Shown here piece by piece: positions 8,001 to 15,616 of a stretch of DNA of 64,000 nucleotides. The notes under the pieces were generated by a model. That model saw only the letters and a program-made list of their open reading frames with translations. It was not told the DNA's origin and searched no databases. The stretch is taken from positions 1-64,000 of IMG/VR virus record IMGVR_UViG_3300022885_000003. One strand, 5' to 3'. The stretch's first letter is position 1. Each line of letters opens with the position of its first letter. Made by a program: the position numbers and the translations under genes. This DNA comes from a virus.

Positions 8001-8521
8001 AACATTGGTTTAAATATGCTAATTGGTTTCTTCCATCTAGTGTTATTTTCTCTTTGATTTTTTTATGCACAATTATTTATCATTGTTTTGTTATATATAA
8101 TTTATATCAGGGACCAAATGATAATTTTTGGAATTATTTTCATTCTATAATTATAATTATAGTGTATAGTGTTATAATTTGGTGGTATATGAAAATAATA
8201 AAAGGATACTGTCAATATAGGCAGTTGTTCTGGGCCATCTTTTCTCCATATATTATATCAATTAACGATTTCACGGTAGATCAAAGTAATCCAGAATTTT
8301 TTATTAATGGAATGATGTTTGAATATAATATAAAGGACGATATTAAACGTTGGCTTGATGAAAATGATATTGAATATATTGAGCGAGTCAAAATAACACC
8401 AGGACCATTGAATATATTTAGGCTCTTTAAACCAAAAACCAAGAAGAAATATTTTTTAGGTTTTGCTTTTAAGAATTACGACGACATGGTTTATGCAAAA
8501 ATTGGATATCATTCAGAATGA
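7970..8521 (+). CDS. Membrane protein with C-terminal W-x(3)-N / F-x-F-K-N module
   Basis: 183 residues, with its start inside the end of thrS. Two hydrophobic hairpin segments (about 18-42 and 50-72) are followed by a soluble domain with WLDENDIEYIE (about 124-134) and FAFKNYDDMVYAKIGY near the end. The same tail pattern occurs in the next gene and in six small soluble proteins elsewhere in the window. It overlaps the next gene by 4 nt. Function unknown. The C-terminal domain probably faces the cytoplasm. Confidence 0.65.
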   Translation: MERGFNTANIKHWFKYANWFLPSSVIFSLIFLCTIIYHCFVIYNLYQGPNDNFWNYFHSIIIIIVYSVIIWWYMKIIKGYCQYRQLFWAIFSPYIISINDFTVDQSNPEFFINGMMFEYNIKDDIKRWLDENDIEYIERVKITPGPLNIFRLFKPKTKKKYFLGFAFKNYDDMVYAKIGYHSE

Positions 8522-8976
8522 GAGAACGATTAAGATACGCTGATTGGGGTAATATATTCCATATGTGTTTGGGTTTAACACAATTATTTTTTTTAATATT
8601 ATGGTCAATTTTCACATATTATAACTATAGCTTTTATCAATTAATATTTATTCTAACATCCCTTTCGTTTATGACTTATTGCATTAGTCAATTACTATTT
8701 TCAGTAACCAATCCTAGACAACTATTGTGGTCCACATTTCCCAAATACAAACTAAGATTTAACGATTTAGCCGATGAGAATGATATGATCAGTTCTGGTA
8801 GAATGGGACAAATTGAAGGATGGTTAATCGATAATGATATCGAACATAAAATTAGAACAATCGACGATCGTAAATTTTGGCTCCCGATAAATGAATATTG
8901 GTATGGAATACTTTTTAAGAATTTGGAAGATGCAACTTATACCAAATTAGTTTGGTTTGGAAACAACCAACCATAA
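8518..8976 (+). CDS. Membrane protein, paralogue of the preceding gene
   Basis: 152 residues. Two membrane spans (about 14-36 and 38-60) are followed by WLIDNDIEHKI (about 98-108) and ILFKNLEDATYTKLVWFG at the end. The order of parts and the motifs match the protein at 7970, so the two are a tandem duplication that has diverged strongly. Its stop lies one base from the stop of the converging minus gene. No known family. Confidence 0.65.
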   Translation: MRERLRYADWGNIFHMCLGLTQLFFLILWSIFTYYNYSFYQLIFILTSLSFMTYCISQLLFSVTNPRQLLWSTFPKYKLRFNDLADENDMISSGRMGQIEGWLIDNDIEHKIRTIDDRKFWLPINEYWYGILFKNLEDATYTKLVWFGNNQP

Positions 8977-8977
8977 T

Positions 8978-9343
8978 CTATCGAATCGGAATACCACGTT
9001 GTTGTGGTGTATAAAATTGTCTATTTTTTTGCAAAGCAAATTCATTTGCCTTATTAATATACAAGTTTAACATTTCAAAGAAAAGGGAACGTTGATCAAC
9101 ATTATTTGGATGTATGTTATATATTTCTACTATTGCTCGCGCTACTAGAAAATTTCTACGCTGAAGCAGGACGATATTTGGCTCCATCCCTTGCATTGTT
9201 TGATCCAGAAGAATATCAGTCAATTCAACAGCGGCAATATAGCTTGGGTTGTTGAGAATAGGATCTCCAATAGATTCATTGTTTGCTGATAAATTAGTGG
9301 AAAGGGCCAACATTAAAATAACAAGTGATATTAAAAATTTCAT
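8978..9343 (-). CDS. Secreted small protein
   Basis: 121 residues. It begins with a clear Sec signal peptide (MKFLISLVILMLALSTNLSA, probably cut after SANA-like residues near 20-21), and the mature part is helical without cysteines. There is no lipobox. Its ATG overlaps the stop of the preceding membrane-anchored gene (ATGA). A pair of one membrane-anchored helical protein and one exported protein is reminiscent of spanins, but the lack of a lipobox argues against a standard o-spanin. Function not known. Confidence 0.6.
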   Translation of the reverse strand: MKFLISLVILMLALSTNLSANNESIGDPILNNPSYIAAVELTDILLDQTMQGMEPNIVLLQRRNFLVARAIVEIYNIHPNNVDQRSLFFEMLNLYINKANEFALQKNRQFYTPQQRGIPIR

Positions 9344-9846
9344 TTATCCTCGTCCTTTAAAGATTTCAACAAGCTATCCATATCAAATAGTGATCCTTTG
9401 TTTTTCAGTTGTATAATGTGTGTTTCCGATTTGGTACATGCATCAATTACCTGAGGATTATAATTCCTTTCCTGTTTTAGAATAAAATTTAAACTTTTTG
9501 TATTTTCAATAATTACTCTATTCCATTCTTGGGTCCACACCGCTTTTCTATCATCTGACATTCCAATATTGTCAAACATTTGCAAAATAGTTTCCCCAAT
9601 AGAAATTATCGTTTCATGGTGGGCAGCTTGCATATCTGTTTTGGTATCTAGATCGATTGCTTGACGAATACAATTATTGCGTATAAGCTCATGCTCTTTA
9701 GCAAAATGATTATAAACGCCAAAAAATGCGCCGGAAAGTGTTACTATTGCAGTAATAATAGTTACAAGAATAGCCATTCGTTTTCTTACTATTCTCCATA
9801 ACAACATAAGATCTTGCCCAGTTGATGATTCTTTTTCGTTTGGCAT
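9340..9846 (-). CDS. Membrane-anchored helical protein
   Basis: 168 residues. The N-terminal cytoplasmic stretch (about 24 residues) is followed by one transmembrane span (about 25-47, MAILVTIITAIVTLSGAFFG) and a long helical domain with one Cys-x(n)-Cys pair (NNCIRQ and DACTKS). A site AGGA stands 6 nt before ATG 9846. It would be an inner-membrane protein with a periplasmic domain, and is translationally coupled to the exported protein downstream. A lysis role is possible but unproven. Confidence 0.6.
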   Translation of the reverse strand: MPNEKESSTGQDLMLLWRIVRKRMAILVTIITAIVTLSGAFFGVYNHFAKEHELIRNNCIRQAIDLDTKTDMQAAHHETIISIGETILQMFDNIGMSDDRKAVWTQEWNRVIIENTKSLNFILKQERNYNPQVIDACTKSETHIIQLKNKGSLFDMDSLLKSLKDEDK

Positions 9847-9858
9847 AATAATTCCTAT

Positions 9859-9876
9859 TAAATATAGCTATATTTA
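9859..9876. promoter_or_regulatory. 18-bp perfect palindrome between divergent genes
   Basis: TAAATATAGCTATATTTA reads the same on both strands. It lies 13 bp upstream of the minus gene start (9846) and 4 bp before the -35 box of the plus promoter. That is the place for a dimeric repressor site acting on both directions. Confidence 0.4.
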
Positions 9877-9880
9877 GCCG

Positions 9881-9909
9881 TTGACTTTGATTTTTAAGTA
9901 TGCTACTAT
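9881..9909 (+). promoter_or_regulatory. Sigma70-like promoter
   Basis: TTGACT, 17-bp spacer, TACTAT. It would drive the block of small genes from 9931 to 12353. Confidence 0.5.
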
Positions 9910-9930
9910 AAATTATATTGGAGAATATTT

Positions 9931-10152
9931 ATGAATCCTTACCTTGATAAAAAAATTGATTTAGAAGTCAAATTGGCAATCGAGAAAAAATTACGAAGAA
10001 ACGACACATGGTTCCTAATTATTATGATTAGGTTAATCGCAGCGTTGATGTGGCTTCCTATTGAATATGTTGGTGAAATTGAAACATGGGTTAAAATAAT
10101 TGTTTCAGGGATTGCTTTGTCGGCTATGATATCAAAAGTATGTGGTAATTAA
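9931..10152 (+). CDS. Small two-span membrane protein
   Basis: 73 residues with GGAG 7 nt before the ATG. A charged N-terminal helix (about 1-26, many Lys/Glu) is followed by two hydrophobic segments (about 29-46 and 52-70, the second running to the C-terminus). It is an inner-membrane protein of unknown role and the first gene of the early-type block. Confidence 0.6.
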   Translation: MNPYLDKKIDLEVKLAIEKKLRRNDTWFLIIMIRLIAALMWLPIEYVGEIETWVKIIVSGIALSAMISKVCGN

Positions 10153-10155
10153 GAA

Positions 10156-10734
10156 ATGACATTAACTGAAATACAAAAAGATTTAATACGTGACATTTTG
10201 GATGGAGAAGGGATGTCAGTAACATTTTCAAATTACAGGTATGGTATTAAACTTGAAATTAGTAAAAAAAATATGAGTGGAGTGCTTTATCTATCAGATC
10301 AACGTAATCGTGCTTATTATATTCTAAATAACTTAAAAAAGAACGGTGATATAGATTATATAAAAATGACCATCACTTGGAATGCGATGAATAGTGTTCA
10401 AGTTGATCTTAAAATGAAAGAATTTACACCAAAGAAGCTTGAAGATCGAATTGATACGGAACGGTTTAAAGCCAAACCAAATAAATTTGGTCAGATTCCT
10501 GAAATCGGTGATTACGTCGTTGGTAATAAATCGGGTAATATCTCTTCATTATTCATTGCCAAAGTTGTTGGATGGGATAGTAAAGCCTTAATTGTAAAAA
10601 GTATTATGGGTTATGATCCAGCAGGAGAACTCATGGCCATGCGTTGGGCTGAGAACATGATTTTCCCAAAGGATTTGTTTAAAGAAGACTTGGATTCGTT
10701 TTTAATTATGATGAAATTGTCAATGGAGATATGA
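10156..10734 (+). CDS. Hypothetical protein with SH3-like C-terminal part
   Basis: 192 residues. The first half is mixed alpha/beta with no motif known to me. The second half (about 110-160) holds a strand-rich GDYVVGNKSGNISSLFIAKV stretch of the kind seen in small SH3-like barrels, and resembles INSRF..LDYGVIKEIK in the proteins at 44283 and 45061. Cytoplasmic. The start is 3 nt after the upstream stop and has only a weak ribosome site. Confidence 0.6.
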   Translation: MTLTEIQKDLIRDILDGEGMSVTFSNYRYGIKLEISKKNMSGVLYLSDQRNRAYYILNNLKKNGDIDYIKMTITWNAMNSVQVDLKMKEFTPKKLEDRIDTERFKAKPNKFGQIPEIGDYVVGNKSGNISSLFIAKVVGWDSKALIVKSIMGYDPAGELMAMRWAENMIFPKDLFKEDLDSFLIMMKLSMEI

Positions 10735-10735
10735 T

Positions 10736-11191
10736 ATGCCTTGCAGAGATTATGATGATTTTGGTAGTAGTGGTCGGCAGGAACAAGAACGCCAAATTCG
10801 GACATTGAAAAACCGAAACGATGAACTCGCTCGACTGTTGTGTGAAGCAACCGGATTGCTTGTTAGTTGTGGATTTGAAGCGGGCATGAGTGATAAACTA
10901 AGAGAACATTTTTCAGCTCATCGAAAAGCAGATATAATTGATAAAATTACGGAAACGTTGTTGGAGATTTCTGATATACTTTCTAGTGACGATAACCGTA
11001 ATAAAAACATATCTGAAATTGAAAAGATTATTGACGGTTATGATATAAATCTTAATCAATTATTTGTAATCAGTGCTGTTGTTTCGGGCGCCAATCTAGA
11101 AATAGAAAAGGCGGCAGAAGAATTATATAATCAAAATGAGGATTATTACAACAAGAAATATATTAAAGATGGTGAGTTTAATGAAATATAA
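10736..11191 (+). CDS. Coiled-coil protein, paralogue A
   Basis: 151 residues beginning MPCRDYDDFGSSGRQEQ, an opening found in various phage proteins. A coiled coil (about 14-40: RQIRTLKNRNDELARLL) leads into a helical domain. The next gene shares this second domain (LREHFSAHRKADIIDKI against LREWFVEFRKGIIIQKL, and LEIEKAAEELYNQNEDYYNKKYI against IEETAGTFYSQFEDRLNKEFL), so they are tandem paralogues. No function known. Confidence 0.65.
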   Translation: MPCRDYDDFGSSGRQEQERQIRTLKNRNDELARLLCEATGLLVSCGFEAGMSDKLREHFSAHRKADIIDKITETLLEISDILSSDDNRNKNISEIEKIIDGYDINLNQLFVISAVVSGANLEIEKAAEELYNQNEDYYNKKYIKDGEFNEI

Positions 11192-11795
11192 AGACATTTC
11201 AGATGCAATGGATGAATTAATAACCTATGAGGAATTATCTAGAATGAGTATCTATGACCGAGACAAAGACAACGGAAGTTTCGATAGATTTAGGGACCAG
11301 TTTGATCACACTCAAACAGCAACTGAACGAAGACTGTCGGAAATGACAAGTGAAGCTCAATCCCTTCGACAAGAACGAAATATAGCTGAACGGGAAATTG
11401 GGCGATTGAGAGCTTTACTCATTGAATCAAGTGTTATCAATGTTGACAATGGTTTCCAAGCATTGATGGGAAGCGATCTACGTGAATGGTTTGTAGAGTT
11501 CAGGAAGGGTATTATTATACAGAAACTCAGCAACAAAATTTCAGGATTGGGTGAAATGTTGCGGGAAAGATCTGAAGGAGGTAACATTCACCTCACTGTA
11601 GAAGACATGGCCGAAGACATCAAAAATATTGATCCAGACTTCACCTTGTATTATGTCATCGTAGCCTCACTTAGTGAGGACGGTTATAAGATTGAAGAGA
11701 CAGCGGGGACGTTCTATAGCCAGTTCGAAGACAGACTTAATAAAGAATTCCTCAAAGACGCTGATGCCAATACAGAGGAAAACGACATTTTTTAA
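11181..11795 (+). CDS. Coiled-coil protein, paralogue B
   Basis: 204 residues from ATG 11181, chosen for the GGTGAG just upstream; it overlaps the previous stop by 11 nt. The N-terminal extension (about 1-45) is acidic. A coiled coil follows (about 50-85: RLSEMTSEAQSLRQERNIAE), then the helical domain shared with the preceding protein. The pair may form a heteromer. Cytoplasmic. Confidence 0.65.
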   Translation: MKYKDISDAMDELITYEELSRMSIYDRDKDNGSFDRFRDQFDHTQTATERRLSEMTSEAQSLRQERNIAEREIGRLRALLIESSVINVDNGFQALMGSDLREWFVEFRKGIIIQKLSNKISGLGEMLRERSEGGNIHLTVEDMAEDIKNIDPDFTLYYVIVASLSEDGYKIEETAGTFYSQFEDRLNKEFLKDADANTEENDIF

Positions 11796-11808
11796 TAAAA
11801 GGTAGGTT

Positions 11809-12084
11809 ATGGTATTAATTGGTAGGTTGTTATGGAAACGTTCTTCAAATAAGCGCAATAATTGGAAAAAATCTAGATTCAAACAGCAAAAAGGTATTTG
11901 TCCAATATGTTCGAAGAAAATGTCGTTTGATACAAATATTGATGACTTAAAACCGACCGTCGATCATATAATTCCTCTATCAAAGGGCGGTGATGATCAT
12001 TACGAGAATGTCCAAACAGTTCACCAAAAATGCAATTTTGAAAAAGGTAACAAACTTGAACAAGAAACATCAGGGAGAAAATAA
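11809..12084 (+). CDS. HNH endonuclease
   Basis: 91 residues with a complete HNH signature: CPICSKKM (about 32-39), DHIIPLSKGGDDHYEN (about 54-69, carrying the catalytic His and the HNH Asn) and HQKCNFEKGN (about 74-83). The zinc ribbon is formed by the CxxC and the later Cys. It is a single-domain enzyme with a basic N-terminus for DNA contact. It could be a homing nuclease sitting between genes or act in host DNA breakdown. It overlaps the next gene by the TAATG junction. Confidence 0.85.
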   Translation: MVLIGRLLWKRSSNKRNNWKKSRFKQQKGICPICSKKMSFDTNIDDLKPTVDHIIPLSKGGDDHYENVQTVHQKCNFEKGNKLEQETSGRK

Positions 12085-12353
12085 TGTGGCCATTTAAAGA
12101 AAAATTACCTTACACTGCAACAATTGAGTTGTATGGCAACCATCCATATCGAAACGAGCCTGAATTTCCAGATGCTAGTCGAACAATCAAAATTGACGTA
12201 ATGGCTAAGGATTGGAATGATGCGTCATATAAAGCACTAGATAAAATTGTGCGTGATCCGAAAACAGTTACTGAACTAGCTAAAACTGGTCCATTTTCGT
12301 CGGCCCAGGTTATAAGTGTAAATCATCCACCAAATTTTAAAGTATCTGTTTAA
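12084..12353 (+). CDS. Hypothetical small protein
   Basis: 89 residues beginning MWPFKEKLPYTATIELYGN. Alternating strands and one helix (NDASYKALDKIVRD) suggest a compact alpha/beta fold. There are no cysteines and no membrane span. It is coupled to the HNH gene by a one-base overlap and followed directly by a strong promoter. Unrecognised. Confidence 0.55.
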   Translation: MWPFKEKLPYTATIELYGNHPYRNEPEFPDASRTIKIDVMAKDWNDASYKALDKIVRDPKTVTELAKTGPFSSAQVISVNHPPNFKVSV

Positions 12354-12363
12354 ATACCAAAGG

Positions 12364-12391
12364 TTGACATCTCCTAGTTCCGTGTTATAAT
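12364..12391 (+). promoter_or_regulatory. Sigma70-like promoter with AGGAGATCGAA leader
   Basis: TTGACA, 16-bp spacer, TATAAT. The short leader ends in AGGAGATCGAAG directly before the ATG at 12421. The same leader end occurs behind the promoters at 46748 and 47046. Confidence 0.8.
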
Positions 12392-12420
12392 AAAGCATAA
12401 CGCAAACAAGGAGATCGAAG

Positions 12421-12711
12421 ATGAAAATCACAGTCGACAATTACAAGAATTTTGCAATTAACAAGGATGACAGTAACAATTATTCACACAACTGTACTCT
12501 GCATTTTCCGAACGGCAACATGCTTGGTGGTGTTGATCACTATATGAAGAAAAGCGTTAAGACGCTTATTGACTATTATGTCCGCCGTGCCTACAAAGAA
12601 GGTCTTCGGTGGTTTCCGGCTGGTCAATATACTGTAGAAGTTGAAACCAGTACAAACATTTGTTTTCCTGAGGGATTGAAGACGCACAAATTTACTTTTA
12701 CAATTGACTAA
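12421..12711 (+). CDS. Hypothetical small protein under strong promoter
   Basis: 96 residues, probably made in large amounts early: it has a near-consensus promoter and an AAGGAG ribosome site 7 nt before the ATG. The sequence shows alternating strands (MKITVDNYKNFAI, CTLHFPNGNML, YTVEVETSTNICF) and a central helix with YYVRRAYKEG. It is more GC-rich than its neighbours. No family recognised. It could be a small host-takeover protein, but that is only inferred from the promoter strength. Confidence 0.6.
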   Translation: MKITVDNYKNFAINKDDSNNYSHNCTLHFPNGNMLGGVDHYMKKSVKTLIDYYVRRAYKEGLRWFPAGQYTVEVETSTNICFPEGLKTHKFTFTID

Positions 12712-13211
12712 GATAATATCTTAGCTAAGATTCCTTTTTTCTTAATATTCTTTTTAGTACCAGAATTTTTGACTTTCTTGCAAAATGTATCTAAACTCTT
12801 GGCGAGAGTATCAAGACTGTTAAGACTGTTAAGAACAAGCTTTGCTATTTTAATTACCTTTTCATCTTCTTGGTCCAGACGATGGATATTATCCCTTAAC
12901 GTATTGGCTTGGTTCTTGACCTTTTCACTATAGTCTTGTAATGCAACAAATGCTTGCGACGAGGCAGTACCAGTTGATTCACTCAAAAGATGTTTTTCAA
13001 CTTTCTTTAATAGCTGTGCAAGTTCTCTTGCTGTACGAAAGATACTCATTATACCAATTGGTGCCGAACTGGGTTTAACCTCATTGAAGGTACTCATAGC
13101 ACGTAGACCAACAAGAAGTTGTGCTTGGACATTAGAAACAAACTTTGCTAATTGTTTGTTACTCATTGTGCTTTTCATCAATTGGCGTTCATGCAATTCT
13201 AAATATTTCAT
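12708..13211 (-). CDS. Helical protein with head-targeting peptide
   Basis: 167 residues starting MKYLELHERQLMK (L-H-E is the possible cleavage point). The rest is almost fully helical with heptad-like spacing, and a lysine-rich tail follows (KKVKNSGTKKNIKKKG). A small basic helical protein with such a leader resembles T4 internal proteins, which are packed with the DNA. No enzyme motif is visible. It follows the WGR-like gene by 4 nt in a two-gene minus block. Confidence 0.55.
   Translation of the reverse strand: MKYLELHERQLMKSTMSNKQLAKFVSNVQAQLLVGLRAMSTFNEVKPSSAPIGIMSIFRTARELAQLLKKVEKHLLSESTGTASSQAFVALQDYSEKVKNQANTLRDNIHRLDQEDEKVIKIAKLVLNSLNSLDTLAKSLDTFCKKVKNSGTKKNIKKKGILAKILS
12718..12740 (+). 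terminator. Rho-independent terminator inside the end of the opposite gene
   Basis: The palindrome ATCTTAGCTAAGAT (12718-12731) is followed by TCC and T6. It lies just after the plus-strand stop (12711), while the same bases encode the last residues of the converging minus gene. Confidence 0.55.
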
Positions 13212-13215
13212 ATCA

Positions 13216-13791
13216 CTAGCCGTCGAACTTGGGGTTCTTTTTCAAGACATCATTTAACCAATCAATATGCTCGGAAGCTGATACCTTAGTATATTTCTTT
13301 GCTTTCTTCTTAGCAAGTTCTTCGGTTTTCATACGATTTGCGGAGGTGTTAGGCATTTTCTTAACTTGTGGTGTTTGTTTGTATCTACCCCAGAATTGGT
13401 AAATGCTATCACCCTTTACTCCCCAACCCCAAACTTTGTTAGTTCCGCGTTCACCAGCATCAGGATCAACCTGGCGGCCGATGAATACAACTTGGAACTG
13501 ACCAGAAGACGGGCTGATCGACTTGGGTTTCTCTTTCTTTGGCTCATCGCGTGTTGTACGTTCACGACGTGGTTGCTCTTGTTTAGGTGCGTCTGCACCC
13601 ATCTCAGCCATAATCTTATCTAACAAGCGTTGAGCATTGTCTGCTTCGCCCTTAGTAGAAGGATTTCCTCCAAGATCGCTAACAATACGCTTTAAGCGAG
13701 CAATCATCACGTTGATCTGGGACGTGGTTTTACCCTTTACGGACCATTCTCGGATTAATTGTTGTTCTGTAAGTAATTCTAAATATCTCAT
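13216..13791 (-). CDS. WGR-like domain protein with head-targeting peptide
   Basis: 191 residues from the ATG at 13791, giving MRYLELLTEQQLIREW; an in-frame ATG at 13815 would add eight residues before the conserved peptide. L-T-E is the possible cleavage point. A charged linker (about 70-100, Arg/Lys/Glu/Pro-rich) leads to a C-terminal domain with NKVWGWG, YQFWGRYKQTPQVKK and AKKKAKKYTKVSAS. This resembles the WGR domain, which in PARPs helps bind nucleic acid ends. A relative without the leader is encoded at 48577. Neither start has a convincing ribosome site. Confidence 0.55.
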   Translation of the reverse strand: MRYLELLTEQQLIREWSVKGKTTSQINVMIARLKRIVSDLGGNPSTKGEADNAQRLLDKIMAEMGADAPKQEQPRRERTTRDEPKKEKPKSISPSSGQFQVVFIGRQVDPDAGERGTNKVWGWGVKGDSIYQFWGRYKQTPQVKKMPNTSANRMKTEELAKKKAKKYTKVSASEHIDWLNDVLKKNPKFDG

Positions 13792-13796
13792 ATAAT

Positions 13797-13804
13797 TATT
13801 TATA
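13797..13804 (-). promoter_or_regulatory. Late-type box TATAAATA (minus)
   Basis: Exact TATAAATA on the minus strand, only 5 bp before the ATG at 13791. If it is used, the mRNA would have almost no leader. Position is therefore doubtful. Confidence 0.4.
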
Positions 13805-13865
13805 CATCTTGACATTTTAATATTCCGCCCATATAATATATTTGAAATATAGGAAAGAAGAAATT

Positions 13866-14054
13866 ATGCCCGCAGAACATAGACGCCCAAATGGATTATC
13901 ACACGGATATTTCTGCCACAATTGCGGAATGCCGTGTAACATGTACGGATCAGGCCATTCGTCAAATCATGGACAAGTGTGTGAAGCCAATCCGAAATTG
14001 GTTGCAGAGCTAATAAAGCTTAACAGTAGAGAAGAGGACGGAAAAGTTGAATGA
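13866..14054 (+). CDS. Small zinc-binding protein
   Basis: 62 residues from ATG 13866 (MPAEHRRPNG), chosen for AGGAAAG upstream. A cluster of metal ligands, HGYFCHNCGMPCNM followed by HSSNHGQVCE, could hold one or two zinc ions. Small zinc-ribbon proteins of this type often modulate host enzymes, but nothing specific can be said. Its stop overlaps the next start. Confidence 0.6.
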   Translation: MPAEHRRPNGLSHGYFCHNCGMPCNMYGSGHSSNHGQVCEANPKLVAELIKLNSREEDGKVE

Positions 14055-14703
14055 TGTTACAGTATGGCGTTTGAAGGAGAACATTAAAAACGCCAATCAA
14101 ATGCGCGATGGATTAACTGCTATGTGTTCGGATGGTGAATATCTCGGTAGCAGAACGTTCTGGCATGGGATTACACCAATAGCATCTGGGTTTGTTTATC
14201 GTTTCAACGATGACAGCAAAGCTGACCGTTTTCTTCTGGATGCAAAAAGCGACGAACTCCCGCCTGAGCCAGTGGTTGAAACCAATGTTGAAACTATCGT
14301 TGAAGACAAAATTGATCCAATAATTGACAAGCCAAAGAAAAAGAAGAAAGTTAAAGAAAAATCCCCATCCAGGATGGATCTTGTTAATCCAAATGGCGAT
14401 ACAATTTCAGTTAAGAAGAAAGATAAAGATAACCTTTTATCAAAGGGTTGGTCTCTACCCGAATCAGATAAGAAAGAAGATGTTATCCCAGCAATTTCTA
14501 CAATGGTGATGTGGACAGGTGATGGCTTTGTACGGGTCAACCGTTCAAGAATTACACATTTTGAATCTTTGGGATGGAAAAATGCATGGGACTATTATCG
14601 AGAAAAGTACCATGAACACGAACGTATTAAAAGAGAAATGGCTATTGAATTAGATATCATACGTAAGGATATCGAAAATGCCAAATCAGAGGAAACAGCA
14701 TGA
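14047..14703 (+). CDS. Hypothetical protein with basic linker
   Basis: 218 residues, starting at TTG 14047 behind GAGG; the start is uncertain. An N-terminal domain (about 1-75) contains WHGITPIASGFVYRF. Then come an acidic stretch, a very basic stretch (KPKKKKKVKEK, about 96-106), a middle part with RMDLVNPNGDTISVKKKD, and a C-terminal helix (about 180-215) that ends acidic. It may bind nucleic acid through the basic part. Unrecognised. Confidence 0.5.
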   Translation: MNDVTVWRLKENIKNANQMRDGLTAMCSDGEYLGSRTFWHGITPIASGFVYRFNDDSKADRFLLDAKSDELPPEPVVETNVETIVEDKIDPIIDKPKKKKKVKEKSPSRMDLVNPNGDTISVKKKDKDNLLSKGWSLPESDKKEDVIPAISTMVMWTGDGFVRVNRSRITHFESLGWKNAWDYYREKYHEHERIKREMAIELDIIRKDIENAKSEETA

Positions 14704-15020
14704 CTAACAAAATGGATGAAATACTGGGTTGGTCTGTTCCAATACCAGCTAATGTTCGGCGGGGAAAATATTACGACTTTAATCATGTCCAATTTTTTGT
14801 GGAAGAAAACTGGGGACCGAATACGCCAACAAAAGCCCATCGATGGGTTATGAATAACCAAGACAAAGTTTTGGAAAAACTCAATAAGTTAAAAACCAAT
14901 TACGATGGTACTGGTAAGCGTATAGTCGGTCATCCGATTAGTAAGAATGTATTCTTTGATAATATCAACCCAAAGATTATTAAACCAATGACTGTTATGC
15001 GGAAGCGAGTTTGTGCATAA
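14700..15020 (+). CDS. Hypothetical protein
   Basis: 106 residues, ATGA overlap with the previous stop. Features seen: IPANVRRGKYYDFNHV, a helix with RWVMNNQDKVLEKLNKL, and a basic end. It lies directly before purN and overlaps the region of its start, so it may be co-expressed with the nucleotide genes. No family recognised. Confidence 0.55.
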   Translation: MTNKMDEILGWSVPIPANVRRGKYYDFNHVQFFVEENWGPNTPTKAHRWVMNNQDKVLEKLNKLKTNYDGTGKRIVGHPISKNVFFDNINPKIIKPMTVMRKRVCA

Positions 15021-15021
15021 T

Positions 15022-15615
15022 ATGGAGAAAATCAAAGTAGGCATTTTATTATCTGGTACCGGTTCAAATTTCCAGGCATTATTGAATGCATGTCAAGAAC
15101 CAAACTTCCCAGCCGAAATCGTTAGCGTAGGATCCAATAAACTCAATACCGGCGGAATTGCGAAGGCACGAGCAGCAGGCTTAGATACATTTGTTGCCAA
15201 TTACCGTGAATCCCATAAAGTCGAACGCTTTGCTGATATGTTTTTCAAAGAGAAAGGCGTTGACTTAATTTGCCTAGCTGGATACATGAAGATACTAACG
15301 AAAGAGTTCATCAAAGAGTGGAATGGAAAAATACTAAACATTCACCCATCGTTGCTTCCATCTTTCAAGGGATTACATGCCCAGCGCCAAGCATTTGAGT
15401 ATGGTGTAAAATATAGTGGTTGTACGGTTCATTGGGTAGTACCTGAAATGGACGCTGGACCCATTATCGGTCAACGCATTGTTTCTGTTGTCGATGATGA
15501 TACTGAAGAATCTCTTTCCAAGCGTATTCTAGTTCAAGAACATATTTTATATCCTGAAGCATTGAATATTATAGCGTCAACAATGCTTGGGGGAAAATGT
15601 AGACAAGGAAGATAA
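15022..15615 (+). CDS. purN: Phosphoribosylglycinamide formyltransferase
   Basis: 197 residues from ATG 15022. The enzyme moves a formyl group from 10-formyl-THF to GAR in purine synthesis. The N-terminal GILLSGTGSNFQALL loop binds GAR phosphate. The catalytic residues fall at Asn106 and His108 (ILNIHPSLLPSFKG) and Asp144 (PEMDAGPIIG), the same numbers as in E. coli PurN. Length is close to the bacterial enzyme (212). It sits one base before pyrE, so the phage carries one step of each de novo nucleotide pathway in an operon. Confidence 0.93.
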   Translation: MEKIKVGILLSGTGSNFQALLNACQEPNFPAEIVSVGSNKLNTGGIAKARAAGLDTFVANYRESHKVERFADMFFKEKGVDLICLAGYMKILTKEFIKEWNGKILNIHPSLLPSFKGLHAQRQAFEYGVKYSGCTVHWVVPEMDAGPIIGQRIVSVVDDDTEESLSKRILVQEHILYPEALNIIASTMLGGKCRQGR

Positions 15616-15616
15616 A

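Noticed and set aside
8978-9846. Spanin pair Rz/Rz1
   Set aside because: The exported member lacks a lipobox cysteine and the frames are not nested; membrane anchor plus export signal alone is too little to claim it.
11809-12084. HNH gene as part of a group I intron
   Set aside because: No split gene is seen on either side; the flanking frames are complete small genes.
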